From Bacillus sp. PK3_68 (GTDB lineage Bacteria; Bacillota; Bacilli; Bacillales; Domibacillaceae): 64,000 bases of DNA. This document shows positions 52,778 through 62,169 of this stretch, piece by piece (the stretch's first letter is position 1; every line of letters begins with the position of its first letter). The notes beneath the pieces were generated by a model. That model ran no database searches. It was not told the origin of the DNA and worked only from the letters and a program-made list of their open reading frames with translations. The stretch spans positions 2,250,001-2,314,000 of the forward strand of contig NZ_NQYC01000001.1 in NCBI RefSeq assembly GCF_003600835.1. Reading direction: 5' to 3'. A program made the position numbers and the translations under genes.

Positions 52778-54622
52778 CTATATTAGTAATCCGCTAACTT
52801 CCTTCATTAACTGCTGCAGCCCGTCTTTCGCATTCGCGATATCTATTAACTCTTTTTTCAGCATCCGGCTGTTTTTTGAAGGAAGAGTATCAATAAATTC
52901 CCACAGCACTTCCGGTTCCACCTGAGCTGCCTTGCCGACATGGATTTTCGGGAAGACCTGTTCGGGATGAATTTCATTTTTGTTCAGCAATTCCTCGTAC
53001 ATTTTTTCACCTGGGCGTATCCCGGAAAACTTAATGCCTACCTCTTCCACGCTGAATCCTGATAGTTTAATAAGATTCTTGGCAAGATCCACGATTTTGA
53101 CAGGCTCTCCCATATCAAGAACGAAAATTTCGCCCCCTTTAGCAAGCGCACCCGCTTGAATCACAAGCCTGGATGCTTCTGGAATGGTCATGAAGTAACG
53201 TGTCATTTCGGGATGGGTAACGGTGACCGGTCCCCCTGCCTGAATTTGTTTTTTGAACAGTGGAATGACGCTTCCTCTTGAACCGAGCACGTTGCCAAAC
53301 CGGACAGCGACAAAGCATGTGTTGCTTTGTTTATCAAGCTGCTGAATGATCATTTCAGCAAGACGCTTCGTTGCCCCCATCACATTTGTCGGGTTTACCG
53401 CCTTATCGGAAGAGATGAGGACAAACTTATTTACACCAGCAGCACAGGCCGCTTCTGCTAAATTTTTTGTGCCGAAGATATTATTTTTAACAGCTTCCTC
53501 CGGATTGTGTTCCATGAGTGGCACATGCTTATGGGCAGCGGCATGATAGACAACATCTGGACGGTAGTCCTCCATGACCCGGAACATGCGCTCACGATCC
53601 TGAATGTCGCCAATGATGGGGATAATTTCAATCGTTTCCTTGTAGCGAGTGCGCAATTCCAAATCAATTTGATAAATGCTGTTTTCTCCATGCCCGACAA
53701 GGATGATCTTCCGCGGCCGGAACGTGCTGATCTGGCGGCAAATCTCCGAACCGATCGACCCGCCTGCCCCTGTGACAAGCACGGTTCGGCCGGTTACATA
53801 TTCTGCGATGCTTTCAATATTAAGCTCTACTGGGTCCCGACCAAGCAAATCTTCCACTTGCACTTCGCGAAACTGGCTAACCGGCACCCTGCCAGTGATG
53901 ACATCTTCAATGAGCGGCATAATCTGGACCTTCGCGCTCGTCTTAGCGCATTGTTTGTAAATATGTTGAATTTCGGAGCGTTTCAATGAAGGAATCGCAA
54001 TAATAATGTGGTCTATTTTCCACTGCTTCACCAATCTCGGTATATCCGCTGTTTTCCCTGCTACAGTGAGTCCATGAATTTGCAGCCGTTGTTTGTTGGT
54101 ATCATCATCTACAAGCACAACCGGATGGAAATCAGCATCGTTATGATTAAGCAGCTGCCGGACGACCATGGAACCACCGGAGCCTGCTCCCACAATTAAC
54201 GCTCTCTTTTTTCCCTTACCCCTTGCCATAAAATGATTGCGGTACAAGCGCCAGGAAAAACGGGAACCGCCGATTAATAAAATATGCAGCATCCACGTAA
54301 TTAAAAGCACGCGCACATAAATATCCTGAAAAGCAACGAGTTGAATAACAGCTGTCGTTATAACGGATAAGGTGACCGCTTGTACAATAGCTATCAATTC
54401 ATGGACACTCGCATATTCCCAAGCTTTCTGGTAGAGCCTGTAAAGAGCGGCAAACAAATGATGGCTCGCTAAAAGTGAAATCGAACTAATAGCTAAGGTG
54501 CCTACATTATAGATGTTCATGTAAGGATGCAGCAGGAAATAGCCGATATAGATGGAGAATAAAACGATAGCTGAATCAAGCGCAGCTAACAGCGACAGCC
54601 TTTTTTGATACGTCAATGCCAT
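52778..54622 (-). CDS. epsC: EpsC/CapD-type UDP-sugar 4,6-dehydratase
   Basis: Membrane-bound dehydratase of 614 aa. Four N-terminal helices (about 1-110) lead to a CoA-binding-like domain (RALIVGAGSGGSMVV) and a C-terminal SDR dehydratase with TGAGGSIGSEICRQ, ISSDKAVNPTNVMGATKRLAE and YFMTIPEASRLV. It converts UDP-GlcNAc to the 4-keto-6-deoxy sugar, the first step to bacillosamine. GAGAGAGG precedes ATG. It follows the structured RNA element at 54725-54890. Confidence 0.93.
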   Translation of the reverse strand: MALTYQKRLSLLAALDSAIVLFSIYIGYFLLHPYMNIYNVGTLAISSISLLASHHLFAALYRLYQKAWEYASVHELIAIVQAVTLSVITTAVIQLVAFQDIYVRVLLITWMLHILLIGGSRFSWRLYRNHFMARGKGKKRALIVGAGSGGSMVVRQLLNHNDADFHPVVLVDDDTNKQRLQIHGLTVAGKTADIPRLVKQWKIDHIIIAIPSLKRSEIQHIYKQCAKTSAKVQIMPLIEDVITGRVPVSQFREVQVEDLLGRDPVELNIESIAEYVTGRTVLVTGAGGSIGSEICRQISTFRPRKIILVGHGENSIYQIDLELRTRYKETIEIIPIIGDIQDRERMFRVMEDYRPDVVYHAAAHKHVPLMEHNPEEAVKNNIFGTKNLAEAACAAGVNKFVLISSDKAVNPTNVMGATKRLAEMIIQQLDKQSNTCFVAVRFGNVLGSRGSVIPLFKKQIQAGGPVTVTHPEMTRYFMTIPEASRLVIQAGALAKGGEIFVLDMGEPVKIVDLAKNLIKLSGFSVEEVGIKFSGIRPGEKMYEELLNKNEIHPEQVFPKIHVGKAAQVEPEVLWEFIDTLPSKNSRMLKKELIDIANAKDGLQQLMKEVSGLLI

Positions 54623-54724
54623 TCACCTCTCTCAATTTTCAAAAGTCATAGTGTTATGCAAAACAACTAATAGAAAACCACTCTCCAAATGGGCTTTTAT
54701 TAATTGTCTTTCCAAATGCTGATC

Positions 54725-54890
54725 GCCAAGCTGAATAGATGAAGCTTGTAAAGAAAATTGGGCATCTAACCCACCCTCACGCTGCACTATTGACGACTCG
54801 CGTCTAAGGTCCCGGATATTCCAAACCCACAGTACAGCCGAGTGCCTCCATTGATAACGGTTAGGAGGCATCACCAGTTTTAAACACAAA
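54725..54890 (-). ncRNA. Candidate EAR antitermination RNA
   Basis: In the 342-base gap between the phosphatase gene and epsC, the minus strand is clearly structured. It has a hairpin TGCCTCC/GGAGGCA with a 14-base loop (near 54873-54846), then a G/C-rich stretch with GGGACCTTAGACGCG and a final block GGGTGGGTTAGATGCCC that pairs GGGT-type ends. In B. subtilis the eps-associated RNA (EAR) lies in the same place, just before epsC, and makes RNA polymerase ignore terminators. Boundaries are approximate; the identification is from position, structure and partial memory of the motif. Confidence 0.55.
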
Positions 54891-54973
54891 TACATTTTTA
54901 CTGCTTTTTTTGGATATTTATCCAATCGTTTCAGTGAAAAAAATAAGCTGGATGAAATCCTGCTATTTAAAAG

Positions 54974-55744
54974 TTAGAAAATGCCTAAAAGCTTCTTCTT
55001 TTTATAAATTTTCTCCGGTGGATTTTTATGAAGATGTTCCCCATTTACGAGCAGCTCAGCATTTTCCTGAAAATAAGCTGCATAGTCGCTTCCCAGCTTG
55101 CCCGCTAGCCGTGTATAGGCCTCCGTCATTTTAAATGTGCGCGCAGTTGTATTGTGAGCGTCTGAAGCGAGCAAATGTGTTAAATTAGCTGTGATAAGCT
55201 GCTCGGTGAATTGTTGGACTTTCCTCCCAAACTTACCGATATAAGAAGCGGCAGTAATCTGTGTAGCTGCTCCGCTTTTCACGAGATCGTACAGCCGGTC
55301 TGGCTTCTGGATAAACTCAAAGTTGCGCTCCGGATGAACAATGATAGGAAGCAAGCCCTTCATTTGAATATCGTAGAATAGCTGTTCGGTGTAATGCGGG
55401 ACGGTGCTGGCAGGGAATTCAATAAAAAGATAAGCAGAATTTCCCGAAGCAGTCAGAAGCTCCCCCTTTTCATAGTCCTCCAGCAATTCTCCGTAAATCC
55501 TGATTTCCTGTCCCGGCAGTATGTTCACGTTCACGCCGGCTTTCTTCAACTCCTCATTTAAGTGATCAACACTCGCCAATATGTGGGCCCTTGTATTGTC
55601 GTATGCGCCATTCTTATGATGAGGCGTAGCGATAATAGAGGTAATTCCTTCTCTTTCTGCCTCTTTTGCCATAGCAATACTTTCTGCAAGCGTGGAGGCT
55701 CCGTCATCAATACCGGGCAATATGTGACAATGGAGGTCAAACAT
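54974..55744 (-). CDS. ywqE: Tyrosine-protein phosphatase, PHP family (YwqE-like)
   Basis: Manganese-dependent phosphatase of 256 aa, CpsB/CapC type, that dephosphorylates the BY-kinase. It has the PHP motifs DLHCHILPGIDDG at the start, TPHHKNGAYDN, VHPERNFEF and SDAHNT near the end. ATG at 55744 follows AAGGGAA; longer readings have no better site. Confidence 0.92.
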   Translation of the reverse strand: MFDLHCHILPGIDDGASTLAESIAMAKEAEREGITSIIATPHHKNGAYDNTRAHILASVDHLNEELKKAGVNVNILPGQEIRIYGELLEDYEKGELLTASGNSAYLFIEFPASTVPHYTEQLFYDIQMKGLLPIIVHPERNFEFIQKPDRLYDLVKSGAATQITAASYIGKFGRKVQQFTEQLITANLTHLLASDAHNTTARTFKMTEAYTRLAGKLGSDYAAYFQENAELLVNGEHLHKNPPEKIYKKKKLLGIF

Positions 55745-55856
55745 ATGCTCATTCCCTTCTTTTCTACTTGACAAACAATGAAAAAAATCACATAATTATC
55801 CTATTAGGACAGGTGTCTATTTGCTTAGTTTTTAGTTGGTTACCAATTTTAAAGGT

Positions 55857-56570
55857 TCACTTGTTCCCATAATAATAGTAGTAGTTGGTTTCCTTTAATT
55901 TCCGGTTGTTTAACACGACCCCAAGCGGCTTCGCTTTTGCAGCCTGAAGCAGCTCTTTCGCTTTAATAGCGCCATCTGCTTCTGTTTTGCCGCTATTAAT
56001 GACGAGCAACGTCCCATCGCATTGGTTTGCCAATACCTGGGCGTCAGTTACCGCAAGCACTGGCGGTGTATCAAAGATAATCGTTTCATAGGAACGATAA
56101 GCTTCTTTAAGAAACTCTGCCATCATGCGGGAACCTAGCAGTTCGGCCGGATTAGGCGGAATGGGACCTGACAGCAGAACAGCAAGATCTTGCACAGTAG
56201 TTTCTTTTACTGCGGCAGCCAAACTCTTTTGTTTGGCAAGAACATTTGTTAATCCGACTGTATTCATAAAGTTAAATGTATAGTGCATAGTCGGCTTCCT
56301 CATATCTGCGTCGACAAGCAATACCTTCTTTCCTTGCTGGGCAAATACAATGGCCAGATTGGCCGCTGTTGTTGATTTTCCTTCACCGGGGCCAGCGGAA
56401 GTAACGAGCAGTGAACGGATTTCTTGATCAACTGCCGAAAATAAGATGTTTGTACGGATTGTTCGGTATTGTTCAGAAATCGGCGATCTCGGATCCATTT
56501 CAGTAATTAGGTTCCGTCTCGTCTGACCAGGAGTCTCATTTTTCTTTCTTTTAAGAACCAATGCTTTCAC
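55857..56570 (-). CDS. epsB: BY-kinase, cytoplasmic part (EpsB/YwqD-like)
   Basis: Bacterial tyrosine kinase of 237 aa. Walker A SAGPGEGKSTTAANLA, Walker A' LLVDADMRKP and Walker B IIFDTPPVLAVTDA are visible, and the C terminus is a tyrosine cluster (TNYYYYYGNK) for autophosphorylation. With the adjacent membrane modulator it controls polymer synthesis and length. It overlaps the modulator gene by 20 bases. Confidence 0.93.
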   Translation of the reverse strand: MKALVLKRKKNETPGQTRRNLITEMDPRSPISEQYRTIRTNILFSAVDQEIRSLLVTSAGPGEGKSTTAANLAIVFAQQGKKVLLVDADMRKPTMHYTFNFMNTVGLTNVLAKQKSLAAAVKETTVQDLAVLLSGPIPPNPAELLGSRMMAEFLKEAYRSYETIIFDTPPVLAVTDAQVLANQCDGTLLVINSGKTEADGAIKAKELLQAAKAKPLGVVLNNRKLKETNYYYYYGNK

Positions 56571-57297
56571 TCCTCACAACTGCTTTTTTCTCTATGGAAG
56601 CATGACCTTTTTCTTTTTTCGCTGCGTGAATTACGGTCACACTTCCAAGCACAGGAAGCTCAAGAAGCTTTTCAACATCCTGCTCGGTTTTTACAGTGTT
56701 ATCCATGTACTCAAGCAAAAATGCAAGACCGATTCCCACCATTAATCCAACGACCAAAGCGATAACGATATTCAAAAGAGGTTTAGGTTTGACAGGCGAT
56801 AAGCTGTCGCTCGCTTCTGCTTCAGCAAGAATGCTCACATTATCGACATTCATAATCTTAACGATCTCATTTTGAAATACACGAGCCGTTTCATTTGCGA
56901 TATCGGCCGCGATAGTTGGATCTTCATCCTGTACAGCTACATTCACCACTTGTGAATCCTTTTCACTTTGAACGTTAATCTTCCCGTTTATTTCTGCTGC
57001 TGTCATATCCAAATCAAGATTTCGAACGACTTTATCCAAAATAGCCGGACTTTTAATAATGACATTATATGTATTAATTAACTGCAGATTTGTTTGAACC
57101 TCAGCCGGATTGTATAGCTGCTGCTCTGATTTCGCCTGGTTCACAAGCAACTGAGTAGATGCCTGATAAACAGGGCTAAGAACGAAATAACTGATGACTC
57201 CACTAATCAAAGCTGCCGCAAATGTAATAAGCAATATCAGCTTGAATCGCTTCTTTAACGTACCTACTAGTTCTCGCAAGCTAATGGTTTCTTCCAT
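56551..57297 (-). CDS. epsA: Chain-length/kinase modulator (EpsA/YwqC-like)
   Basis: A 248-aa Wzz-family membrane protein with two transmembrane helices (FKLILLITFAAALISGVISY at about 18-38; LLNIVIALVVGLMVGIGLAF near 180-200) around an extracellular domain, and a cytoplasmic tail that activates the BY-kinase. It starts the polysaccharide operon; AGGAGG precedes ATG. Confidence 0.92.
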   Translation of the reverse strand: MEETISLRELVGTLKKRFKLILLITFAAALISGVISYFVLSPVYQASTQLLVNQAKSEQQLYNPAEVQTNLQLINTYNVIIKSPAILDKVVRNLDLDMTAAEINGKINVQSEKDSQVVNVAVQDEDPTIAADIANETARVFQNEIVKIMNVDNVSILAEAEASDSLSPVKPKPLLNIVIALVVGLMVGIGLAFLLEYMDNTVKTEQDVEKLLELPVLGSVTVIHAAKKEKGHASIEKKAVVRSESIGS

Positions 57298-57917
57298 AAA
57301 ATCCTCCTAAGTAATTGTCGAAAAAGGAATTAATTATCGAAATTGTAGCACATGAAGAATAAATTTCCATAAGTTATTATCTGAAGTTACGGAAAATTAA
57401 TATTATTGTAATGTTTCTTGTAAATATTACATATACGGAAATTACGAGGGTACTGGTAAAAAAGATATTTTACTTAGAAATGAATCGCTCCACTTCCTTC
57501 TGTTAGCCTCTGAATGACTTGCTCTTCATCCTTAATCTGCGATGTTACCCACTAACAATTGTCCTTCTCTTCACAGCCCACAATCTTCGACAACACTTTT
57601 TCTCTTTCTCTTATCCGCTTTCTTGTTTAAGGATTTTTCTATATTACTGCCAAAAAGTCTCTCCCCCTCTCCTTCTTTCTTGCTCCTGCATGATTTACTA
57701 ATTTGTTTATAATCAAATAAAGAATAATTGGAATGAAACCCGATTATTCCCATAAAAAACTATAGACATCGTATCTCATATTTTTATGAAATTCAAATAT
57801 TAATAAATAAATAGTTATATACTACCAACTTTATGTATATATTACTTTTTGAACTATTATTTGCTAATAGCCATGCTATACTATGTTAAAAATTAATTGG
57901 CGGAGGCTGGTAATTGT
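57298..57917. other. 620-bp divergent region between eps operon and 57.9-kb gene
   Basis: Strongly AT-rich, no convincing gene. On the minus strand an extended -10 (TGC TACAAT, 57350-57342) may serve the eps operon; on the plus strand TGCTATACT at 57874-57882 may serve the downstream gene. No clear regulator site is recognised. Confidence 0.45.
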
Positions 57918-58598
57918 ATGAGGAAGTTTGTCAAACTCGCTTTAGCAGCTTTTCTGATACTGGCTATTGGCGCCGGAGCTGCAATCTATTACTTTATGAA
58001 GGTAAAACAGTACGATGTAGCGGATCGAAAAGTAGACGAAATTACTGAAAAACAGTATAGCATTCAACTGCCGAATGGGACCCCACTCCCGGAAGGAATC
58101 AAAACAGATGAGGATGGTAGTGTTTGGATCGATAAAAACGGTCATTATATACTAGAGGACGGCAGCACGGTGGATCCGCAATCATGGATGACAAAAGATC
58201 GTCCTGCAAATAATGGAAAAAGACCCAATGAAACAGTTAAAAAAGCAACAGTCGAAGAAATTAAAAAACGCTATGCACCTACGTTCAGCCACTTAGAAAG
58301 GCAGGCAAAACAGCAACTAGGTGCTTTAGTCGGGCAAGCTAAAAATGAGTATTCGGAAAAGGCTGCTAAAGGGGAAAAAATTAACCCTGCTTATTTTTAT
58401 CAAAAATATACCGGTGCAGCAGACACGGTCGAAGCTAAAACAGATGCAGCATTTAATACTGTATATCTTACACTGGAAAATGAATTAAAAAGCAATCACT
58501 ATAGCGCTTCTCATGCCAAGTCATTTAAAATAAGCTATGAAAATGCCAAAAAACAACAGAAGGAGGCATTGTTGTCGAAGGTTGCTGGCCAGTCATGA
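57918..58598 (+). CDS. Membrane-anchored extracellular protein, unknown
   Basis: A 226-aa protein with an N-terminal signal anchor (KLALAAFLILAIGAGAAIYYF) and a hydrophilic Lys/Glu-rich exterior. Residues about 45-90 have an NG-turn-rich beta part (IDKNGHYILEDGSTVDPQSW); about 100-225 is helical with Gln and Lys (HLERQAKQQLGALVGQAKN). I do not recognise it. It is divergent from the eps operon. ATG follows GGAGG by 11 bases; a TTG seven codons upstream is the alternative. Confidence 0.75.
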   Translation: MRKFVKLALAAFLILAIGAGAAIYYFMKVKQYDVADRKVDEITEKQYSIQLPNGTPLPEGIKTDEDGSVWIDKNGHYILEDGSTVDPQSWMTKDRPANNGKRPNETVKKATVEEIKKRYAPTFSHLERQAKQQLGALVGQAKNEYSEKAAKGEKINPAYFYQKYTGAADTVEAKTDAAFNTVYLTLENELKSNHYSASHAKSFKISYENAKKQQKEALLSKVAGQS

Positions 58599-58602
58599 GA
58601 AT

Positions 58603-58646
58603 AGAGAAGGGAGCGTATCTCTATACAGAGATACGCTCCCTTCTCT
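58603..58646 (+). terminator. Strong terminator hairpin
   Basis: Perfect 20-bp inverted repeat around a four-base loop (ATAC), five bases after the stop codon, ending in TTCTCTTC. It can act in both directions. Confidence 0.75.
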
Positions 58647-58713
58647 TCATCGTTCTCTCACTTCAAAATAAAAATATAAAAATCAGGTAATTATATGTAT
58701 TTTTATATACAGA

Positions 58714-58740
58714 AAAAAGCCCCATAAAATGGGACTTTTT
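58714..58740. terminator. Terminator of the LCP gene
   Basis: Hairpin with A-tract and T-tract arms (AAAAAGCCCCAT and ATGGGACTTTTT, one mismatch), 33 bases past the LCP stop on the minus strand. Confidence 0.78.
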
Positions 58741-58773
58741 AAATAAAGACAAACATCTACAAAATAATTAGGT

Positions 58774-59703
58774 TTATTGCAGATTTAAGTGCTCTTTAAA
58801 TATAGTAGACACTCTTTCTTTTTCTTCATCAGGCACAATATAATAGTAGATACCGTCTATTTTCTTTCCGGTTCCTTCTATCTGCTCCTGCTTAATGTTA
58901 TTCCGGGCACCGGCATAGTTCTTTTGAATGGCTCTCATTTCATCTACGGACAAATTCGTTTCCATATTCGTTTTCAACGCATCTAATATGTCGTTATACT
59001 TCCAAATTGAATTGATGCTTGCCCCTTTATTAAGGATACCTTGTATCACCTGGCGCTGACGGGCTTGTCGACCAAAATCGCCTTGCGGGTCTTCTTTACG
59101 CATTCTTGTGTACTCCAAAGCCTGCTGGCCGGTTAAATGGATCGTTCCCTTGTCAAAGCTCTCGCCCCCATAAGAGAAGGCAAATGAATTTTCGACATCT
59201 ACACCGCCGACGGCATCTACCATTTCCTTAAATCCGTCCATATTCATTTCTACATAGTAGTCTACTGGAATATCCAGAAACTCTTCCACTGTTTTTGCAG
59301 ACATGTCTACTCCGCCAAAGGCATAAGCATGGTTAATCTTATCCTCTTTTCCTTTACCTGCAATATTTACGCGTGTGTCCCGAGGGATACTTAACATTTC
59401 CACAGAGTTTTTCTCACCATTTACGGACATTAAAAGCATCGTATCCGAGCGTCCCTTATCTCCTTCACGTTCGTCTACGCCAAGCAGCAAGACCGTAAAG
59501 GCATCTTTATTTTTCAAGGACACGTCCTTCTCACGCTTCTCCGATTTTTCCAGCGCTGATTTATTTACGATATTTTTAAGAGCACTGTTAAACGAAGAAT
59601 ATACATTAAATGCGAAAACCGCTCCAATGACTAATATGATCAATAATATAAGGCTAACAAACTTTCTCTTTTTTCGTTTCTGTCTGGTCCTTCTTCTTTC
59701 CAT
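58774..59703 (-). CDS. LytR-CpsA-Psr (LCP) family ligase
   Basis: A 309-aa membrane-anchored phosphotransferase that attaches teichoic acids or capsular polymers to peptidoglycan. A basic N terminus and one helix (FVSLILLIILVIGAVFAF) precede the LCP domain with LLLGVDEREGDKGRSDTMLL, IPRDTRVNI, HAYAFGG and YTRMRKEDPQGDFGRQARQRQVI. ATG at 59703 follows AAAGGAG. Position beside the eps operon fits polymer attachment, though the substrate is inferred. Confidence 0.93.
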   Translation of the reverse strand: MERRRTRQKRKKRKFVSLILLIILVIGAVFAFNVYSSFNSALKNIVNKSALEKSEKREKDVSLKNKDAFTVLLLGVDEREGDKGRSDTMLLMSVNGEKNSVEMLSIPRDTRVNIAGKGKEDKINHAYAFGGVDMSAKTVEEFLDIPVDYYVEMNMDGFKEMVDAVGGVDVENSFAFSYGGESFDKGTIHLTGQQALEYTRMRKEDPQGDFGRQARQRQVIQGILNKGASINSIWKYNDILDALKTNMETNLSVDEMRAIQKNYAGARNNIKQEQIEGTGKKIDGIYYYIVPDEEKERVSTIFKEHLNLQ

Positions 59704-59877
59704 TTTTCCATTCTCCTTTTTAGTTTCCCCTATGCACAATTTACTACTTTTCTAGATTATCACGGAATTATGATTTAGCAAGAAAAAAGGACAGGAATCT
59801 TCTAAATAAAACAAAAAGACGCAGGCAAACGTTTGTCAACAACTCAGTTCCTTATGCCTATTCTTTTGGATAAGAAA

Positions 59878-59905
59878 AAGCAGAGACTGCCTATTTTCTC
59901 TGCTT
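59878..59905 (-). terminator. Terminator of the chemoreceptor gene
   Basis: Eight-base arms AAGCAGAG and CTCTGCTT with a 12-base loop; TTTTTC follows on the minus strand, 50 bases past the stop. Confidence 0.7.
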
Positions 59906-59954
59906 ATGAACATGGCCGTTTTTGAAAAACTCCCTCTCTCTCCAGAAAATTCTC

Positions 59955-62024
59955 CTAAATCTTAAATTGATGAATCGCTTCCTGTAACTGTTCGGTATGC
60001 TGGGCTAATTGAGCCGCATGCTGGGCCAACTCATTAGAGGAAGCTGCTTGTTCTTCCATAGAAGCAGCAATCTCTTCTGACGTAGCGGCGGTTTCTTGGG
60101 AAACGGCGGATATTCTTTCGATCGCTTTCACAATATGATCTTTTTGCACTTGCAGCTTATCGATGGAGTTTGTTTCCTTCTGAATGATCTGAATCATATT
60201 TTGCATAAATGCCATTAGTTGTTCATTAGATTGGGTAACTGATTGGACCGCCTTTTTTTGCTCATCACTAATCCGGTTTGTCTCAGCCATGACTTGAACC
60301 AGTTCCTCTGTTTCTACGAGCACGCGGTTGATCGTTTGCTGAATGTCTTCCGCCGAACTCTTAGACTGTTCCGCGAGGCTGCGAACTTCATGTGCGACAA
60401 CCGCAAAGCCTTTCCCGTGTTCACCGGCTCTTGCCGCTTCAATCGAAGCATTTAGAGAAAGCAAATTGGTTTGCTCAGAAATTTGCGAGATAGCAGAAGT
60501 CACTTCCGATATCGACTTTGACTTTTCGTTTAAAGCTGCCACAAGTCTTGTTACCTTCTGAAATGCCTGTTCGAGAAGATTGGAAGAATCGCTTAATTGT
60601 CTTACCTTCCCACTGGCATTTTCCAGCTGTCCCGACGCAGCATCCAAAGCTCTTTCTGTTGATTGCGCTTGTTCCAGCAATTGGTCAATCTCCCAATTCA
60701 ACGACTGAACAGTGCCAACGCCCCGTTCGATTTCCTCCGTTTGATGACCGGCTCCATTGGCAATTTCCTCAACAGAGCGGGAGGCGTTAGCAATAGCCGA
60801 ACTGTTCTCAGCCGCAATCGTGTTCAGTCCAACGGTCGATTCATTGACACGCTGTACGTTCCGCTCGACTTGTTGAATAAGGCCTCTCATCTTATCAATC
60901 ATCTGATTATAGCTAACGGACAAATCACCAATTTCATCATTGGATTGTACGATAAATTGTTCCTGTAAATTGCCTTCCGCCGTTTTATTTAACGTGCGTC
61001 TTAAGTTAGAAATAATTTGAACTAACTTTCTAGCTAAGAACATTGCAAAGAGGATGCCAATCAGCAAACCGACAGCCATGCTCAGCATACCCGTTTGTTG
61101 AATGTCCTTCATCTTGCTGGCAAATACACTCTGAGGAGTAAAAGAAATCACTTTCCAATTCAGCTCTGGAATAGTGGAGGTGTGTGCTTTGTATTCCTTT
61201 CCTTTCCATGTGAAAGTGCGGGGCCTGTCTTCTTTTTTATAAAGATCCGTAATCCAGCTGAATTGGGAATGGAAATCCGCTGAGTCTTTCATTACATCTT
61301 CTACACCCGCTATCTCGCCGCTTTTGGCAGGATTCATGTTCTTCCCTTCGGACCCCTCGATAAAAGAAGAAACAATTACCCCCTGGGCATCGAGAATCGC
61401 CAGTTTATTTCCTGTCGACTTTTCAATCTTCTCTCGAGCTTCCCCAATTGTAGACAGGTCTACATCATAGCCGAGACCGCCCACCATTTTGCCGTTAGAC
61501 ATAACGGGCGTAATAATAGATGTCATGACCTTATTAGACCCTTCTTCTCTGTATACATCCATCCATAGCGTTTTCTTATGCTTGGATAATTGTTTATACG
61601 TTCTTGTTTCACGCACATCTTTATTGAAGTCGGCGTACGGTGAAATATGAATCTTGCCTGTCTTCCAATCCATGAAATAAGCGGACATGATCAGCTCATT
61701 ATTTTCCTCTACCGTCTTCATAAGAGCCTCAATGGCAGGAATGGCATTTTTCTCTTTTAATTGATTGGAAACGATAGCAGAAAGTTCTTCAGCTGATTGC
61801 TCAAATGTTTGAAGATTCATTCTTACCTGATCCGCAGTCATACCCGCATTGCTCTTGTTTGATTGGTTATCGTCTTTTTCTAGCATATCGCCAACCGTTT
61901 TGTACATAAACAAAATAGTCGCTGCAAGCGATAAAAAAACAGCCAAACAAATAGCGAAACTCCATTTTACACGGAGAGGGATTCTTTTCTTTCTTTTCTT
62001 CTCTGATGTAGCTCGTGTGCGCAT
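59955..62024 (-). CDS. Methyl-accepting chemotaxis protein with Cache domain
   Basis: Membrane chemoreceptor of 689 aa. It has a basic N terminus, a first helix (about 18-45), an extracellular dCache domain (about 50-300; [34 protein letters not shown]), a second helix (about 310-335), HAMP, and a long cytoplasmic signalling domain with [22 protein letters not shown] at its tip. It should bind a small metabolite such as an amino or organic acid. A SigD-type promoter lies upstream. Confidence 0.93.
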   Translation of the reverse strand: MRTRATSEKKRKKRIPLRVKWSFAICLAVFLSLAATILFMYKTVGDMLEKDDNQSNKSNAGMTADQVRMNLQTFEQSAEELSAIVSNQLKEKNAIPAIEALMKTVEENNELIMSAYFMDWKTGKIHISPYADFNKDVRETRTYKQLSKHKKTLWMDVYREEGSNKVMTSIITPVMSNGKMVGGLGYDVDLSTIGEAREKIEKSTGNKLAILDAQGVIVSSFIEGSEGKNMNPAKSGEIAGVEDVMKDSADFHSQFSWITDLYKKEDRPRTFTWKGKEYKAHTSTIPELNWKVISFTPQSVFASKMKDIQQTGMLSMAVGLLIGILFAMFLARKLVQIISNLRRTLNKTAEGNLQEQFIVQSNDEIGDLSVSYNQMIDKMRGLIQQVERNVQRVNESTVGLNTIAAENSSAIANASRSVEEIANGAGHQTEEIERGVGTVQSLNWEIDQLLEQAQSTERALDAASGQLENASGKVRQLSDSSNLLEQAFQKVTRLVAALNEKSKSISEVTSAISQISEQTNLLSLNASIEAARAGEHGKGFAVVAHEVRSLAEQSKSSAEDIQQTINRVLVETEELVQVMAETNRISDEQKKAVQSVTQSNEQLMAFMQNMIQIIQKETNSIDKLQVQKDHIVKAIERISAVSQETAATSEEIAASMEEQAASSNELAQHAAQLAQHTEQLQEAIHQFKI

Positions 62025-62080
62025 CTGTTCTTAAGCTCCTTGATGAAATTTCCTGCATGTTGTTACTTAGGATAAATGTT

Positions 62081-62105
62081 TTATCGGCCTGTCTCCTCAC
62101 ATTTA
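62081..62105 (-). promoter_or_regulatory. SigD-type promoter of chemoreceptor gene
   Basis: On the minus strand TAAA (62105-62102) and GCCGATAA (62088-62081), which has seven of eight bases of the motility sigma -10 consensus, are separated by 13 bases (usual spacing 14-16). Location about 57 bases before the chemoreceptor start supports the call. Confidence 0.6.
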
Positions 62106-62169
62106 AAGTAGTTTTATCAAGGAATGAAAAATAAGAATTTTCTATACAAGGCAAAGAATCTTTCTTGCC

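Noticed and set aside
53507-53989. 160-codon ORF on the plus strand
   Set aside because: Antisense to the well-identified epsC dehydratase domain; no ribosome site and no family resemblance.
54632-54925. 97-codon ORF on the minus strand between the phosphatase gene and epsC
   Set aside because: No ribosome site, atypical protein composition, and it covers the structured RNA candidate, which explains the sequence better.
59831-59845. AAACGTTT-centred palindrome as a CcpA site
   Set aside because: Spacing of the flanking bases departs from the cre consensus, and the place (past a gene end) does not suit a promoter site.
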